From Flavobacteriaceae bacterium (GTDB taxonomy: Bacteria; Bacteroidota; Bacteroidia; Flavobacteriales; Flavobacteriaceae), in the NCBI GenBank assembly GCA_947483075.1, contig CANKLE010000017.1, positions 1 through 32,540 on the forward strand: DNA of 32,540 nt. Reading direction: 5' to 3'. Each line of letters starts with the position of its first letter. The stretch's first letter is position 1. The notes under the pieces were generated by a model. That model did not search any database, was not told the origin of the DNA, and saw only the letters and a list, made by a program, of their open reading frames with translations. Below are positions 18,328 to 26,900 of the stretch, piece by piece. The position numbers and the translations under genes were made by a program.

Positions 18328-19515
18328 ATGAGCCCATTATCAGATCGTATCAATCAATTATCCACCTCACAAACCTTAGCCATGGCTGCCTTAGCTAGAG
18401 AATTAAAAGCACAAGGCAAAGACATCATCAGCTTGAGTTTGGGCGAACCTGATTTTAATACCCCTGATTTTATTAAAGAAGCCGCCAAAAAAGCGATCGA
18501 CGAAAACTACAGCACCTACTCTCCTGTAGACGGCTATGTAGAATTAAAAGAAGCCATTTGCCGCAAATTTAAACGCGACAATAATTTAGACTATAAACCT
18601 GCCAATATTGTGGTGTCAACCGGCGCCAAACAATCTTTATACAACATTGCCCAATGCATGCTCAATGAAGGTGACGAAGTAATTTTGCCTGCGCCCTATT
18701 GGGTGAGCTATTTTGAAATCATTAAAATGGCGGGAGGCATTCCTGTAGAAGTACCCACCTCGGTAGAAAGTGATTTTAAAATTACTGCCCAGCAATTGGA
18801 ACAAGCCATTACCCCAAAAACCAAAATGATTTGGTACAGTTCTCCGTGTAATCCTAGTGGTTCGGTGTACAGCCGCGAAGAGCTTACCACTTTGGCAGCC
18901 GTATTGGCCAAACACCCTAACATTTATATCGTTTCTGACGAAATCTACGAACACATCAACTTCTCGGGAACCTTTTGCAGCATTGCTTCGATTCCCGGCA
19001 TGTTTGACCGCACCATAACGGTAAACGGTGTAGCCAAAGCTTTTGCTATGACCGGCTGGCGCATTGGATACATTGGCGCCCCCGAATTTATTGCCAAAGC
19101 CTGCACCAAAATGCAAGGCCAAGTAACCAGTGGAGCCAATTCGATTGCACAACGCGCGACGATTACCGCTGTGGATGCCGATCCGAGTGTGTTGCATGAA
19201 ATGGTTTCGGCCTTCAAAAACCGCCGTGATTTAGTGGTGCGACTCATCAACGAAATTCCTGGACTTAAACTGAATGTACCCGAAGGGGCTTTCTACGTTT
19301 TTCCTGACGTTTCTTCCTATTTTGGCAAAACCTTGCGCGGCACACTCATCAAAAATGCCGACGATTTTTCGATGTATTTGTTGGGCGAAGCCAATGTAGC
19401 CACCGTAACCGGAGACGCTTTTGGCAACCCCGATTGCATTCGTTTTTCGTATGCCACTAGCGAAGAAATACTTACTGAAGCCTTAACTCGCATCAAAGCC
19501 GCCTTGGCCGAATAG
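18328..19515 (+). CDS. Class I pyridoxal-phosphate aminotransferase (aspartate aminotransferase-like)
   Basis: A 395-residue aminotransferase of the AspB/AspC type, converting aspartate and 2-oxoglutarate to oxaloacetate and glutamate or a close variant. PLP-binding features: [36 protein letters not shown], and the Schiff-base Lys237 in [16 protein letters not shown]. The C-terminal CIRFSYATS contains the substrate-carboxylate arginine. It follows the desaturase by 29 bases, and purT begins 1 base after its stop, so at least aspB-like-purT-fabD look co-transcribed. Confidence 0.93.
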   Translation: MSPLSDRINQLSTSQTLAMAALARELKAQGKDIISLSLGEPDFNTPDFIKEAAKKAIDENYSTYSPVDGYVELKEAICRKFKRDNNLDYKPANIVVSTGAKQSLYNIAQCMLNEGDEVILPAPYWVSYFEIIKMAGGIPVEVPTSVESDFKITAQQLEQAITPKTKMIWYSSPCNPSGSVYSREELTTLAAVLAKHPNIYIVSDEIYEHINFSGTFCSIASIPGMFDRTITVNGVAKAFAMTGWRIGYIGAPEFIAKACTKMQGQVTSGANSIAQRATITAVDADPSVLHEMVSAFKNRRDLVVRLINEIPGLKLNVPEGAFYVFPDVSSYFGKTLRGTLIKNADDFSMYLLGEANVATVTGDAFGNPDCIRFSYATSEEILTEALTRIKAALAE

Positions 19516-19516
19516 T

Positions 19517-20677
19517 ATGAAAATTGTACTGCTTGGTTCGGGTGAACTTGGAAAAGAATTTACAATCGCGGCCCAACGCTTGGGACAAACCGTGATCGCC
19601 GTTGATAATTACGAAAATGCCCCCGCCATGCAAGTGGCTCATGGGTTTGAAGTGATCAACATGCTCGATGGTGCTGAACTTGATCGCATCATCGCCAAAC
19701 ACCAACCTGATTTTATTGTGCCCGAAATAGAAGCCATTCGCACCGAACGGTTTTACGACTACGAAAAACAAGGCATTACAGTAGTGCCCTCGGCCAAAGC
19801 GGCTAATTATACCATGAACCGCAAAGCCATTCGGGATTTGGCCGCACACGATTTGGGCTTGCGCACAGCCAATTACCGCTACGCTACCTCGGCCGAAGAA
19901 TTGCAAACCGCGGTTGAAATAGTGGGCATGCCCTGTGTAGTAAAACCACTCATGTCTTCCTCGGGCAAAGGCCAATCGACCATCAAAATAAACGAAGATA
20001 TCTCAAAAGCCTGGGCCTATGCTGTTGAAGGTTCACGCGGCGATGTGGTAGAAGTAATCGTAGAAGCATTCGTGAATTTTTATGCCGAAATCACCCTACT
20101 CACCGTTACCCAAAATAATAATCCGACCTTGTTTTGTGCGCCCATTGGCCACCGACAAGAACGCGGCGATTACCAAGAAAGTTGGCAACCGGCCGTGATC
20201 TCGGACAGCGATTTGCACGAAGCCCAAGAGATGGCCAGAAAAGTAACCGAAGCCTTGGGTGGTGCCGGACTTTTTGGGGTAGAATTTTTCTTGACTCATG
20301 AAGGCGTATATTTTTCTGAATTGTCACCCCGCCCGCACGATACCGGCATGGTGACCCTCGCAGGCAGTCAAAATTTTAATGAATTTGAATTGCATTTGCG
20401 CGCCATATTGAGTTACCCAATTTTTGAAATTACCCAAGAAAAAGCGGCCGCCAGTGCGGTAATCTTGGCACACGAACATTCTGCCAACCCAACGTATACA
20501 GGAGTTGAAGCCATCGCTGCTTTGCCTAAAACTGATTTTAGACTCTTTGGCAAACCCAGTTCACGACCCTACAGACGCATGGGTGTGGCCTTGGTATCCG
20601 ACCAGCTTGATATTCCCATTGAAGAACTCGTTGCCAAAGCTGTAGCCGCTGCACAATTGGTTGCCGTTAATCCTTAA
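19517..20677 (+). CDS. purT: Formate-dependent phosphoribosylglycinamide formyltransferase (GAR transformylase 2)
   Basis: Purine biosynthesis: ATP-grasp enzyme that makes formyl-GAR from GAR, formate and ATP without a folate. The 386 residues match the family (~390). The N-terminal [12 protein letters not shown] is followed by [15 protein letters not shown] and the ATP-grasp loop [11 protein letters not shown]. The metal/ATP region [20 protein letters not shown] and [12 protein letters not shown] complete the pattern. It is tightly coupled to the upstream aminotransferase gene. Confidence 0.95.
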   Translation: MKIVLLGSGELGKEFTIAAQRLGQTVIAVDNYENAPAMQVAHGFEVINMLDGAELDRIIAKHQPDFIVPEIEAIRTERFYDYEKQGITVVPSAKAANYTMNRKAIRDLAAHDLGLRTANYRYATSAEELQTAVEIVGMPCVVKPLMSSSGKGQSTIKINEDISKAWAYAVEGSRGDVVEVIVEAFVNFYAEITLLTVTQNNNPTLFCAPIGHRQERGDYQESWQPAVISDSDLHEAQEMARKVTEALGGAGLFGVEFFLTHEGVYFSELSPRPHDTGMVTLAGSQNFNEFELHLRAILSYPIFEITQEKAAASAVILAHEHSANPTYTGVEAIAALPKTDFRLFGKPSSRPYRRMGVALVSDQLDIPIEELVAKAVAAAQLVAVNP

Positions 20678-20693
20678 CATAAAATAAAAGACT

Positions 20694-21566
20694 ATGAAAG
20701 CGTATGTATTTCCAGGACAAGGAGCACAATTTACCGGAATGGGTAAAGAGGTGTACGAACAATCTCCTGTAGCCAAAGCCCTTTTTGAACAAGCCAACGA
20801 AATTCTCGGATTTCGCATCACCGATATCATGTTTGACGGCACCGCCGAAGAGCTCAAAGAAACCAAAGTAACCCAACCGGCCGTGTTTTTGCACTCGGTA
20901 ATTTTGGCCAAAACCTTAACTGATTTTGCCCCCGAAATGGTAGCTGGACATTCCTTAGGCGAATTTTCTGCCCTAGTAGCCAACGGAACTTTGTCGTTTG
21001 AAGACGGTTTGCGTTTGGTCTCACAACGCGCGATGGCCATGCAAAAAGCTTGTGAATTGGCTCCTTCAACCATGGCAGCCGTATTGGGTCTAGACGATGC
21101 TATCGTGGAACAAATTTGCGCCGAAACCGAAGGCGTAGTGGTAGCCGCCAATTACAATTGCCCCGGACAACTCGTGATTTCGGGTGCCGTTCCTGCAGTA
21201 GAAGCCGCCTGCGAAGCCTTGAAAGCAGCTGGCGCGCGTCGTGCTTTGATTTTGCCTGTAGGTGGTGCCTTTCACTCGCCTATGATGGAACCCGCCCGTG
21301 AAGAATTGGCCGCCGCCATTGAAGCAACCGTATTTTCTACACCCAGCTGCCCGGTATACCAAAACGTAACCGCCAGCGCCGTAGCTGATCCGGCTGAAAT
21401 CAAAAAGAACTTGATCATCCAACTCACCGCACCTGTAAAATGGACGCAATCGGTGCAGCAAATGATCGCCGATGGCGCCACCTCCTTTACCGAAGTTGGC
21501 CCCGGAAAAGTATTGGCTGGCTTGATTAATAAAATTGATAAAGAAGCGGTGACGGTTAATGCGTAG
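20694..21566 (+). CDS. fabD: Malonyl-CoA:ACP transacylase
   Basis: Loads malonate onto acyl carrier protein for fatty-acid synthesis. The 290 residues carry the N-terminal YVFPGQGAQFTGMGKE, the nucleophile elbow GHSLGEFSAL (Ser87), QRAMAMQKAC and the catalytic histidine in GGAFHSPMMEPA. It starts 16 bases after purT. It is the last gene with the GC-richer core composition before the AT-rich island; repeat sequence starts within 50 bases of its stop. Confidence 0.95.
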   Translation: MKAYVFPGQGAQFTGMGKEVYEQSPVAKALFEQANEILGFRITDIMFDGTAEELKETKVTQPAVFLHSVILAKTLTDFAPEMVAGHSLGEFSALVANGTLSFEDGLRLVSQRAMAMQKACELAPSTMAAVLGLDDAIVEQICAETEGVVVAANYNCPGQLVISGAVPAVEAACEALKAAGARRALILPVGGAFHSPMMEPAREELAAAIEATVFSTPSCPVYQNVTASAVADPAEIKKNLIIQLTAPVKWTQSVQQMIADGATSFTEVGPGKVLAGLINKIDKEAVTVNA

Positions 21567-21610
21567 TTGAGCGGTTAGCTGTTAGCTTTTAGCCACGAAT
21601 GCACGGAATT

Positions 21611-21670
21611 AATTAACGATTTTTGATGTTTGATGTTTGATGTTTGATTTGTAGTAGTATACTAAGAACG
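21611..21670. repeat. Left arm of an imperfect ~60-bp inverted repeat bounding the island
   Basis: The reverse complement of this stretch aligns without gaps to 27814-27873 with about 8 mismatches in 60 (my count by eye). The innermost 15 bases (CGTTCTTAGTATACT in the right-hand orientation) are identical. It lies 44 bases after the fabD stop; the right arm reaches the galE stop codon. Confidence 0.8.
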
Positions 21671-21709
21671 GCTGTTGAGTGGGAAGTTGGAAGCGGGGAG
21701 TTTTACGTT

Positions 21710-21752
21710 GTATACTAAGAACGTCATTGCGAGGAGGAACGACGAAGCAATC
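21710..21752 (+). repeat. 43-bp interspersed element, left copy
   Basis: GTATACTAAGAACG followed by TCATTGCGAGGAGGAACGAC and a GAAGCAATC end. Inverted copies with one mismatch each lie at 27640-27682 and 27785-27827. Sequences of the type ATTGCGAGGA...GAAGCAATC are, as I recall, widespread intergenic repeats in Bacteroidota. Confidence 0.85.
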
Positions 21753-21813
21753 TTTTTTTCTTATAATATCAAACCAGTTTTAATGTAAAACATATTAATA
21801 ATTAATTCAAAAC

Positions 21814-22083
21814 ATGTCAATACTGTCTATACTAGCTTCAACATCCGGTGTATTTATGGGGTTATCAAGTATACCTCAGATTTATAAAATATATATTCGA
21901 AAAAGTGCAGCAGATATTTCAATTGTAACCCACGTAATCATTGTAATAGGAGCTCTAGTTTGGGTATTGTATGGAATAGAAATTGATAGTTTTCCTTTAA
22001 TTATTTCAAATTTAATTGGAATGATAACCAATTTGCTAATCTTGTTGGGCTGCATTTACTATAGAAAATCTACCCGTTATTAA
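21814..22083 (+). CDS. SemiSWEET / PQ-loop small transporter
   Basis: An 89-residue membrane protein with three predicted helices (about 3-22, 33-53 and 58-80), the size and layout of bacterial SemiSWEETs, which dimerise to carry sugars across the inner membrane. The PQ-loop motif is present at residues 21-22 in GLSSIPQIYKIYIRKSAADI. The second conserved part, the triple-helix end ISNLIGMITNLLILLGCIYY, also fits. Codon use is AT-rich and unlike fabD. Its last 14 bases overlap the 3' end of the convergent WYL gene. The substrate is inferred only from the family. Confidence 0.82.
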   Translation: MSILSILASTSGVFMGLSSIPQIYKIYIRKSAADISIVTHVIIVIGALVWVLYGIEIDSFPLIISNLIGMITNLLILLGCIYYRKSTRY

Positions 22084-23116
22084 CTGGGTTTAAAAGATTG
22101 GCGTTTATCAAAAGCATATTGTTTAATTTCTCCTCAAAATAAGTTTTGAGGCTTGTAGGTTGAATGATCTTTACGTTGTCCAACCACATGCTAATCCAGC
22201 CAATGACTTCAATATTAATGTTGGTTGTAATATACATCAAAACAGTTCCATCGTTCAATTTTTCGAATCGTTGACTTTTATGCCAGAACCTATTCATGAT
22301 GTGTTCGCCTGGATTTGATGGGAATTGTAACACAATCTGCTGAATTCCATCTACAATTGATGGATGATAGCCAAATGACATTAATTCATCCAATTCTTTT
22401 ATCACAATATTTTTGGGGCGTTTGCTATGGTAATTTATTGAATCAATCATATCGATTTCAATCGTATATGCTTTTTTTTGGATAGAAGAATACAATGATA
22501 TGCTATAATTTCCTCGATGATACCATATTTTATAGGGAATTAATGGAGTGTTAATTTGGGGGATTTCCTGATTATTAATCACAGAATCTGAGTATTTAGT
22601 GATTTTTACAACACATTGATTTGAGTAGTAATATATTAGTTTAAACAGGTTTTTCTTGTATTTATTATTCATGATCAATTCCCCAAAACCTGTAGATTCA
22701 TAAAAGGCGTTATCAGCGTTCATGTTGGAGATCAATTGAGATTTAATAGGTGCTTTTGACTTTATTAAACTCAATATTTTAGTATTAATTTCTTGTTGCT
22801 CTGCAGAAAACTTATAATTTGATTGAAAAATATAATTGCTATTTATATAGTTTACCCAGTCGCCTTGTGAAAGTTTGATGTCTTTTGAATTTGACTTTAC
22901 AAAAAATATTTTCTTGTTTTTATCTACCATTTCAACTTCTATATTTTCCTCTTCTGTATTTAATGAAGTTTCTATTTTTTCTAGGTATCGGTATATACTT
23001 CTCTTGGATAATTGAATATCATATTTCTGAAGCCTCAAATATAAATCTGTTACTGAATGAGGTTTTTCCTTTAATAAAAAATAAATTTTGAAAGCAATTT
23101 CTTGTGGGGTTTTCAT
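22070..23116 (-). CDS. WYL-domain transcriptional regulator
   Basis: A 348-residue protein with an N-terminal helix-turn-helix (about 1-50; LYLRLQKYDIQLSKRSIYRY), a central WYL domain recognisable by IPYKIWYHRGNYSISLYSS and a C-terminal WCX-like segment EVIGWISMWLDNVKIIQPTS. WYL domains bind nucleic-acid or nucleotide ligands in several families and many regulate accessory or defence loci. I choose the ATG at 23116: a longer GTG start would put the gene on top of its own promoter box at 23129-23136. The gene is divergent from the T9SS/collagen-like operon and a shared inverted repeat lies between them, so it probably controls that operon and itself. Confidence 0.85.
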   Translation of the reverse strand: MKTPQEIAFKIYFLLKEKPHSVTDLYLRLQKYDIQLSKRSIYRYLEKIETSLNTEEENIEVEMVDKNKKIFFVKSNSKDIKLSQGDWVNYINSNYIFQSNYKFSAEQQEINTKILSLIKSKAPIKSQLISNMNADNAFYESTGFGELIMNNKYKKNLFKLIYYYSNQCVVKITKYSDSVINNQEIPQINTPLIPYKIWYHRGNYSISLYSSIQKKAYTIEIDMIDSINYHSKRPKNIVIKELDELMSFGYHPSIVDGIQQIVLQFPSNPGEHIMNRFWHKSQRFEKLNDGTVLMYITTNINIEVIGWISMWLDNVKIIQPTSLKTYFEEKLNNMLLINANLLNPVNNG

Positions 23117-23128
23117 TTCATTTTTTTT

Positions 23129-23136
23129 CAAATTTA
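23129..23136 (-). promoter_or_regulatory. -7 promoter box of the WYL gene
   Basis: Minus-strand TAAATTTG (TAnnTTTG). A minus-strand TTG at 23155-23157 lies 18 bases upstream and falls inside the inverted repeat 23152-23166. Confidence 0.6.
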
Positions 23137-23151
23137 CTACAATTTTATGAT

Positions 23152-23166
23152 TGTCAATAATTGACA
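23152..23166. promoter_or_regulatory. Candidate operator between the WYL gene and the collagen-like operon
   Basis: TGTCAAT-A-ATTGACA is a perfect 7-bp inverted repeat with a 1-base centre. It contains the -33 TTG of the WYL promoter and lies just before the -7 box (23178-23185) of the divergent operon, so a protein bound here could block both. Binding by the WYL protein is inference. Confidence 0.6.
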
Positions 23167-23177
23167 CTGTGTTATGT

Positions 23178-23185
23178 TATTTTTG
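23178..23185 (+). promoter_or_regulatory. -7 promoter box of the T9SS/collagen-like operon
   Basis: TATTTTTG matches TAnnTTTG, 20 bases before the ATG at 23206. A TTG at 23151-23153 gives a spacer of 24, just outside the usual range. Confidence 0.5.
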
Positions 23186-23205
23186 AATTTTTAATTAATG
23201 ACAAG

Positions 23206-23688
23206 ATGTACAGAATCATAACACTAATTTTTTGCTACATGTATTTCGGGTTGAATCATACTCATGCCCAAAGCAATACGCTAACAACTGGTGGCGAAGC
23301 ATCTGGCGCAAACGGAACAATCAGCTTTTCAATAGGACAAATTGATTACACTTCAACAGAGAATTCTTCTGGAAATATTAGTCAAGGAGTTCAACAACCA
23401 TTTGAAATAGTTACGCTTAGTGGCCACGAAATATCTGGCATAAGTATAATTGCACAAGCATATCCAAATCCAACTTTAAATAATCTCATTATTTCGATTG
23501 AAAATTTCGATTATGAGAATCTACTATATATACTTTATGATAGTAGAGGTAGAGAAATAATAACAGGTAAAATCATAAACTCAGAGACAATAATCAACAT
23601 GCAAACATATGCATCAGCAACCTATATTTTAAAACTACTAAATAATAATAGAGAGTTGAAATCATTCAAAATATTAAAAAAAGAATAA
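23206..23688 (+). CDS. Small secreted protein with T9SS type A sorting domain
   Basis: A 160-residue protein: signal peptide [20 protein letters not shown] (cleavage probably after AQ), a short ~60-residue module with [16 protein letters not shown] and [13 protein letters not shown], then a T9SS type A C-terminal domain starting [14 protein letters not shown] and ending [11 protein letters not shown]. The mature part between signal and sorting domain is tiny, so it is unlikely to be an enzyme. The next gene begins 1 base after the stop, so the pair is translationally coupled. I start it at ATG 23206, because a TTG further upstream lies inside the promoter/operator region. Possible roles are a surface anchor or a partner for the collagen-like protein. 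No function is established. Confidence 0.82.
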   Translation: MYRIITLIFCYMYFGLNHTHAQSNTLTTGGEASGANGTISFSIGQIDYTSTENSSGNISQGVQQPFEIVTLSGHEISGISIIAQAYPNPTLNNLIISIENFDYENLLYILYDSRGREIITGKIINSETIINMQTYASATYILKLLNNNRELKSFKILKKE

Positions 23689-23689
23689 C

Positions 23690-26506
23690 ATGAAAAAAAT
23701 AATTTTACTAGCTGTTTTGTTATTATCATTTGTTAATGTAAATGCACAGAGTCCTCAAAAAATGTCTTTTCAAGCAGTGATAAGAAATAGCGCAAACGAC
23801 CTTGTTTCTAATCTACCTATTGGATTAAAGACAAGTATACTTCAAGGCTCAGATTCAGGCACAACAATATATGCCGAAACACACACGGCAAATACAAATG
23901 TTAATGGTTTAGTTACTATTCAAATTGGCGGAGGAAATGTTGTAGAAGGAGATTTTGCATTAATAGAATGGGCAAATGGACCTTATTTTATAAAAACAGA
24001 AACAGACATAACAGGAGGTACAAATTACACCATTACCTCAACAACTCAATTGTTGAGTGTTCCATTTGCGCTTTATGCTCAGTCATCTGGAAGTTCTACA
24101 CCAGGACCTCAAGGAATTCAAGGAGAACAAGGCCCAATTGGATTAACAGGCCCTGCTGGTGCTAATGGCACAAACGGGATAAACGGAATTGAAGGAGCTG
24201 TTGGTCCTCAAGGTTTGACTGGTCCCACGGGAGCCACCGGTCCAATAGGACAAACAGGTGCACAAGGACCTCAGGGATTACAAGGTTTGACTGGAGCAAC
24301 TGGAGATACCGGGCCGCAAGGACCACAGGGAATTCAAGGCGAAAGAGGTTTGCAAGGCGAGCAAGGCCTAATTGGTTTAACAGGTCCTGCTGGGCCGCAA
24401 GGTCCAATTGGACTAACAGGAGCTACTGGTCCTGCAGGCGCACAAGGACCTCAGGGATTGCAAGGTTTGACTGGAGCTACAGGTGCAACTGGGCCTATCG
24501 GTTTAACAGGTGCCACTGGTCCACAAGGTCCAATTGGACTAACAGGAGCTACTGGTCCTGCAGGTGCACAAGGAACTCAGGGATTACAAGGTTTGACTGG
24601 AGCTACTGGGCCTCAGGGAATACAAGGCGAAAGAGGTTTGCAAGGTGAACAAGGGATAATTGGATTAACTGGTCCTGCCGGAGCTAATGGAACAAACGGA
24701 ATAAACGGAGCTACAGGTCCTGCCGGGGTTCAAGGTTTGACTGGAGCTACAGGTGCAACTGGGCCAATCGGTTTAACAGGTGCCACTGGTTCACAAGGTC
24801 CAATTGGACTAACAGGAGCTACTGGTCCTGCAGGTGCACAAGGAACTCAGGGATTACAAGGTTTGACTGGTGCTACAGGTGCAACTGGGCCTATCGGTTT
24901 AACAGGTGCCACTGGTCCACAAGGTCCAATTGGACTAACAGGAGCTACTGGTCCTGCAGGTGCACAAGGACCTCAGGGATTACAAGGTTTGACTGGAGCT
25001 ACAGGCGCAACTGGACCAATCGGTTTAACAGGTGCCACTGGGCCACAAGGTCTAATTGGACTAACAGGCGCAACTGGGCCAATCGGTTTAACAGGAGCAA
25101 CCGGACCACAAGGTCCAATAGGACTAACTGGAGCTACAGGTCCTGCAGGCACAACTGGACCGCAAGGTATTCAAGGTTTGACTGGAACAACGGGTGCTGC
25201 TGGGCCAATCGGTTTAACAGGAGCTACAGGTCCAGCTGGTGCACAAGGACCACAGGGAATTCAAGGCGAAAGAGGTTTGCAAGGTGAGCAAGGCCTAATT
25301 GGTTTAACAGGTCCTGCTGGTCCACAAGGTCCAATTGGACTAACAGGAGCTACTGGTCCTGCAGGCGCACAAGGACCTCAGGGATTGCAAGGTTTGACTG
25401 GAGCTACAGGTGCAACTGGGCCAATCGGTTTAACAGGAGCTACAGGTCCTGCTGGACTACAAGGTCTAATAGGACTTACGGGCGCAACTGGGCCAATCGG
25501 TTTAACAGGAGCTACTGGTCCTGCAGGTGCACAAGGACCTCAGGGATTGCAAGGTTTGACTGGGGCAACTGGAGATGCTGGGCCGCAAGGTCCCCAAGGC
25601 ATTCAAGGATTAACTGGTCCTGCCGGAGCTAATGGAACAAACGGAATAAACGGAGCGAACGGAATAAATGGAATCTCTGCATACGAAGTTTGGTTGAATA
25701 TAGGTAATAATGGTACGGAAGCTGATTTTATTTCATCGTTAACAGGACCACAAGGCACTGCAGGTTCAAACGGATCAGATGGAACTAATGGGGTTGATGG
25801 CATTAATACACTTATAAACACAATAACTGAACCAGCAGGGGCAAATTGCACAAATGGAGGGACTAAAATTGAAGTTGGTCTTGATGCAAATAATAATGGT
25901 GCATTAGATAACAATGAGGTTAATTCTAGTTTAACTAAATATGTTTGTAATGGAGGGAATTCATCTCAATCATCTTCAAATAATACTATTCATGGTAGTT
26001 TTAATGATTTCAACAATGGTGTTTGGACTGTACCATCTGGTATAAACCAAGTAAATATTATGTTTAATGGTTCTAGAGGAGGAAATGGCGGCAGAGTAAA
26101 TGGGCCATATGGAGTAGCTTACCCAGGTGGTACAGGTGGAGAAAGTGCATTTATATCTATAACAACTAATCTAACTGTTGGTGATATAATTACCTACGAA
26201 ATAGGAACAAATGGAATAGCTGGAGCCGATGATTTTACAGGTTGGTTAGGGTATCCTAAATTTGGCCCATCAGGTACTTCGGGGGGTATTTCTAAATTAT
26301 TCATAAATGGGGTTTTGATTTATACATTAAATGGTGGTGAAGGCGCTACTGGTGGTTTTTATGCTGATAATAATCAGCGGGGGAATGGTGTAAATGGTAA
26401 TTCAGGATATTTAACACCTAATGATTTTAACAATACAGGGATTTTAAATTATAATAATTATAATATATTAAGTGTGTCATCTGGTCAAATATTGATTCGA
26501 TATTAA
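23690..26506 (+). CDS. Secreted collagen-like protein with long Gly-X-Y tract
   Basis: A 938-residue protein. Residues 1-19 are a signal peptide ([19 protein letters not shown]). Residues 20-135 form a Bacteroidota N-terminal module ([20 protein letters not shown] ... [10 protein letters not shown]). Residues 139-663 are 175 consecutive Gly-X-Y triplets dominated by [12 protein letters not shown] and GPQ; proline occurs only in the X position. [20 protein letters not shown] is followed by seven more triplets (686-706). A Cys-containing module, [20 protein letters not shown] (about 707-757), precedes a glycine-rich C-terminal domain (about 770-938). There is no T9SS sorting domain. It is probably a surface fibre or adhesin; the glycine-rich end resembles tips of fibre proteins. 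Codons (AGA, ATA, GGA) are AT-biased compared with core genes. Confidence 0.88.
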   Translation: MKKIILLAVLLLSFVNVNAQSPQKMSFQAVIRNSANDLVSNLPIGLKTSILQGSDSGTTIYAETHTANTNVNGLVTIQIGGGNVVEGDFALIEWANGPYFIKTETDITGGTNYTITSTTQLLSVPFALYAQSSGSSTPGPQGIQGEQGPIGLTGPAGANGTNGINGIEGAVGPQGLTGPTGATGPIGQTGAQGPQGLQGLTGATGDTGPQGPQGIQGERGLQGEQGLIGLTGPAGPQGPIGLTGATGPAGAQGPQGLQGLTGATGATGPIGLTGATGPQGPIGLTGATGPAGAQGTQGLQGLTGATGPQGIQGERGLQGEQGIIGLTGPAGANGTNGINGATGPAGVQGLTGATGATGPIGLTGATGSQGPIGLTGATGPAGAQGTQGLQGLTGATGATGPIGLTGATGPQGPIGLTGATGPAGAQGPQGLQGLTGATGATGPIGLTGATGPQGLIGLTGATGPIGLTGATGPQGPIGLTGATGPAGTTGPQGIQGLTGTTGAAGPIGLTGATGPAGAQGPQGIQGERGLQGEQGLIGLTGPAGPQGPIGLTGATGPAGAQGPQGLQGLTGATGATGPIGLTGATGPAGLQGLIGLTGATGPIGLTGATGPAGAQGPQGLQGLTGATGDAGPQGPQGIQGLTGPAGANGTNGINGANGINGISAYEVWLNIGNNGTEADFISSLTGPQGTAGSNGSDGTNGVDGINTLINTITEPAGANCTNGGTKIEVGLDANNNGALDNNEVNSSLTKYVCNGGNSSQSSSNNTIHGSFNDFNNGVWTVPSGINQVNIMFNGSRGGNGGRVNGPYGVAYPGGTGGESAFISITTNLTVGDIITYEIGTNGIAGADDFTGWLGYPKFGPSGTSGGISKLFINGVLIYTLNGGEGATGGFYADNNQRGNGVNGNSGYLTPNDFNNTGILNYNNYNILSVSSGQILIRY
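24104..25678 (+). repeat. Coding minisatellite of the collagen-like tract
   Basis: The DNA repeats at several scales: 9-base triplets, a 126-bp (14-triplet) unit seen best at about 24470-24600 and again at about 24730-25010, and a stretch of about 180 bp starting at 24320 that recurs almost identically 927 bp later, starting at 25247. All repeat lengths are multiples of 9, so copy-number changes keep the frame and the triplet phase. Confidence 0.85.
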
Positions 26507-26617
26507 AAATGCAAATACCATTCATTTATCTAATATTATTTTGAATTTTATTAATACTTAGTAATCTTTAATTATATCATACTTTTATATGATTATGATA
26601 TAATAACACACCCCCAG

Positions 26618-26633
26618 CCCCTCTCGAGAGGGG
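26618..26633. repeat. Perfect 16-base palindrome
   Basis: CCCCTCTCGAGAGGGG, embedded in CACCCCCAGCCCC...GGGGAGTTTGG. As I recall, this type of intergenic repeat is frequent in flavobacterial genomes. It might also act as a hairpin terminator for the collagen-like gene, but no T run follows. Confidence 0.7.
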
Positions 26634-26697
26634 AGTTTGGGAAAAGCAAGATTAACGAGTGTTGATTTTTGATTTATGCGAAAGCCAAGCAACCTTC

Positions 26698-26742
26698 GCG
26701 TCCCGATTTATCGGGATTGCGTCCCGAAACTTCGGGATTGCG
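26698..26742. repeat. Tandem 21-bp hairpin units
   Basis: Two units beginning GCGTCCCGA: the first contains TCCCGAT-TT-ATCGGGA (26701-26716), the second TCCCGAA-AC-TTCGGGA (26722-26737). The loop-side bases differ between units but remain complementary, so the stem is kept. A related single hairpin (TCCCGA...TCGGGA) lies at 27450-27465. Confidence 0.8.
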
Positions 26743-26766
26743 AGAGGAAGAAAAAAACAGTTTGAC

Positions 26767-26845
26767 AATCCCAAAACTTCGAGACCAAACTGTGACTTGG
26801 CGCGATATTTTTCAATCATTCAATTTTTCAATCTTTAAATCTTCT
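26767..26845 (+). repeat. 79-bp direct repeat, left copy (flanks the toxin-antitoxin pair)
   Basis: Aligns without gaps to 27448-27526. The last ~30 bases (from ATCATTCAATTTTTC onward) are almost identical; the first half carries scattered mismatches. Confidence 0.8.
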
Positions 26846-26872
26846 AATCAAAAGCACCAAACTCGATTTTTG

Positions 26873-26880
26873 TATATTTG
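26873..26880 (+). promoter_or_regulatory. -7 promoter box of the toxin-antitoxin operon
   Basis: TATATTTG matches TAnnTTTG, 20 bases before the antitoxin ATG. No -33 TTG at the usual distance. Confidence 0.5.
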
Positions 26881-26900
26881 TGTGACAAAAATTAGAAATC

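Larger units (their letters stand above)
21567..21813. other. Gene-free left border of the island, filled with repeats
   Basis: No coding potential. It contains fragments typical of flavobacterial intergenic repeats: three tandem TGATGTTT-like units at about 21623-21650, two copies of the 14-bp motif GTATACTAAGAACG (21657-21670 and 21710-21723) and one 43-bp element (21710-21752). The counterparts, in the opposite orientation, are at 27538-27873. No clear promoter for the next gene was found. Confidence 0.8.
26507..26900. other. Gene-free stretch with hairpin repeats between collagen-like gene and toxin-antitoxin pair
   Basis: No credible coding sequence. It holds a perfect 16-base palindrome (26618-26633), a two-unit tandem hairpin array (26698-26742), the left copy of a 79-bp direct repeat (26767-26845) and the promoter box of the antitoxin gene (26873-26880). 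An open frame across 26669-26920 consists of these repeats and is not a gene. Confidence 0.75.

Noticed and set aside
24104..25678. Regular repeats that could suggest a CRISPR array
   Set aside because: The periodicity is that of coding Gly-X-Y triplets in one open frame; there are no unique spacers between constant repeats.
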